From: Woeseiaceae bacterium
GTDB taxonomy: Bacteria > Pseudomonadota > Gammaproteobacteria > Steroidobacterales > Woeseiaceae
Reading direction: 5' to 3'
Assembly (NCBI GenBank): GCA_030065915.1
Contig: JASJCQ010000017.1
Location: forward strand, 35,358 to 99,357
DNA length: 64,000 nucleotides
Shown: piece after piece, positions 63,191 through 64,000 of the stretch
Numbering within the stretch: the first letter of the stretch is position 1
Layout: the number at the start of each line of letters is the position of its first letter
Notes under the pieces: generated by a model
Database searches by the model: none
What the model was told of the DNA's origin: nothing
What the model saw: only the letters and a program-made list of their open reading frames with translations
Made by a program: the position numbers and the translations under genes

Positions 63191-64000
63191 ATGAAGCTTT
63201 TATCCAAGAGCGCGCTGTCGCTCGCACTGGTTTCTTTTGTGGCGCCGGCCTTGGCGCAGGACGATGACAGCAGTGATCGTCGCTCGCTCGAAGAAATCGT
63301 GGTCACCGCGGCGTATCGAGAGCAGGGACTGAGTGATGTCCCGGTTTCGGTTTCTGCCGTCACCGGCGATGCGCTGATTGAGACCACTGTGCAGAAGGCC
63401 GAGGACCTGCAGTTCCTCGTGCCAAACTTCAACGTCACGGAGACCGGCATCTCGACGAATGTGTTCATTCGCGGTATCGGCTCCGGTATCAACCAGGCGT
63501 TCGAGCAGTCGGTCGGCACCTACATCGATGGTGTGTCATTCGGCCGTGCGCAGATGTTCCGCTCACCGTTCCTCGATCTTGAGCGCGTCGAGGTGCTGCG
63601 TGGACCTCAGTCGATCCTGTTCGGCAAGAACTCGGTCGCCGGCGCGTTGAACATCACGACGGCGAAACCGACTGACGAAATCGAGGGTCGCGTGTTTCTC
63701 GCACAGGAATTCGAAGACGATGAGATCATCGGCGAGGGCGTAATCTCCGGCCCGTTTACCGACCGCCTGCGTGGTCGCCTGGCCGTTCGCTACCGCGACG
63801 CGCAAGGCTATGTCGAGAACACGACACTGAACGTCGATGAGCCGAATCGGGAAGACACGACGGTGCGTGGCACGCTGGAATTCGATGTGTCCGATGACCT
63901 GACGGCCACACTGAAGATCGAAGACAGCGAGTTCAAGGTATTCGGCCGCCAGATCGAGATCATCAATGAGCAGCCTGCTCCGGCAGGACCGTTCACCGGT
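63191..64000 (+). CDS. TonB-dependent outer-membrane receptor (5' part)
   Basis: The first 270 residues of a receptor that continues beyond the window. It has a signal peptide (cleavage near ALAQ, residue 22/23), a TonB box LEEIVVTA (residues 34-41), and a plug domain (AEDLQFLVPNFNVTETG, FIRGIGS, DLERVEVLRGPQSILFGKNS, VAGALNI). The barrel starts near residue 160. This plug type is common in marine proteobacterial receptors for sterols, glycans or siderophores; the substrate is not determined. Confidence 0.93.
   Translation, partial: MKLLSKSALSLALVSFVAPALAQDDDSSDRRSLEEIVVTAAYREQGLSDVPVSVSAVTGDALIETTVQKAEDLQFLVPNFNVTETGISTNVFIRGIGSGINQAFEQSVGTYIDGVSFGRAQMFRSPFLDLERVEVLRGPQSILFGKNSVAGALNITTAKPTDEIEGRVFLAQEFEDDEIIGEGVISGPFTDRLRGRLAVRYRDAQGYVENTTLNVDEPNREDTTVRGTLEFDVSDDLTATLKIEDSEFKVFGRQIEIINEQPAPAGPFTG

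Overview
The window is a gene-dense, moderately GC-rich chromosomal segment from a gammaproteobacterium. This rests on the ruvB-ybgC-tolQRAB-pal-cpoB order, a fused ThrA, the purB/mnmA/nudJ neighbourhood, the icd/rluE and uvrC/pgsA pairs, and a TonB-dependent receptor. A GH16 glucanase, a DUF5916 outer-membrane-type protein and a bchE-bchJ bacteriochlorophyll gene pair suggest an aquatic or marine, possibly phototrophic lineage. No genus can be assigned from the sequence alone.

Layout. 1-5.8 kb: 3' end of ruvB and a complete Tol-Pal cell-envelope operon. 5.9-11.5 kb: tRNA-Lys and thrABC, ending in a NERD-domain gene whose last codons are amplified into an array of about eight 40-42 bp repeats (11.42-11.74 kb). 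11.8-17.1 kb: TatD, an ABC-2 exporter, a secreted VNG-repeat protein, a YgjP-type metalloprotein and a DUF2333 protein. 17.1-24.5 kb (minus strand): cobB, acnA, mnmA, nudJ, a PLD-like protein and purB. 24.7-30.7 kb: fumC, a CoA-type Nudix hydrolase, mazG, a glycine-zipper protein and a PepSY/PhoP/PhoQ-like signalling operon. 30.7-35.5 kb: a slipin/NfeD pair, a single-domain asparaginase-like protein, a Rap1a-like secreted protein and a DUF2975/XRE pair. 35.6-39.4 kb: hemN divergent from bchE-bchJ, with two tandem PpsR/CrtJ-like sites before bchE. 39.5-43.8 kb: a lysine-catabolism-like pair and a class II DAHP synthase preceded by an attenuator-like terminator. 43.8-48.9 kb: rluE, icd, a family-5 UDG, uvrC and pgsA. 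48.9-64 kb: tRNA-Gly, tRNA-Cys and tRNA-Leu with envelope and secreted proteins (HIT, GH16, DUF429, M16, DUF5916, ferredoxin reductase, prohibitin-like, VanZ) and the start of a TonB receptor.

Most genes are housekeeping and form coherent groups: envelope integrity (Tol-Pal), threonine synthesis, TCA enzymes (acnA, fumC, icd), nucleotide and CoA sanitation (mazG and the Nudix genes), DNA repair (ruvB, uvrC, UDG) and tetrapyrrole synthesis (hemN with bchEJ). The least explained structure is non-coding: the C-terminal-codon repeat array after the NERD gene; the tRNA-Gly and tRNA-Cys 3' ends, each followed by a terminator, an inverted copy of the tRNA end and a further direct copy; and a candidate attenuator before the DAHP synthase. 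I see no CRISPR array, transposase, integrase or prophage.
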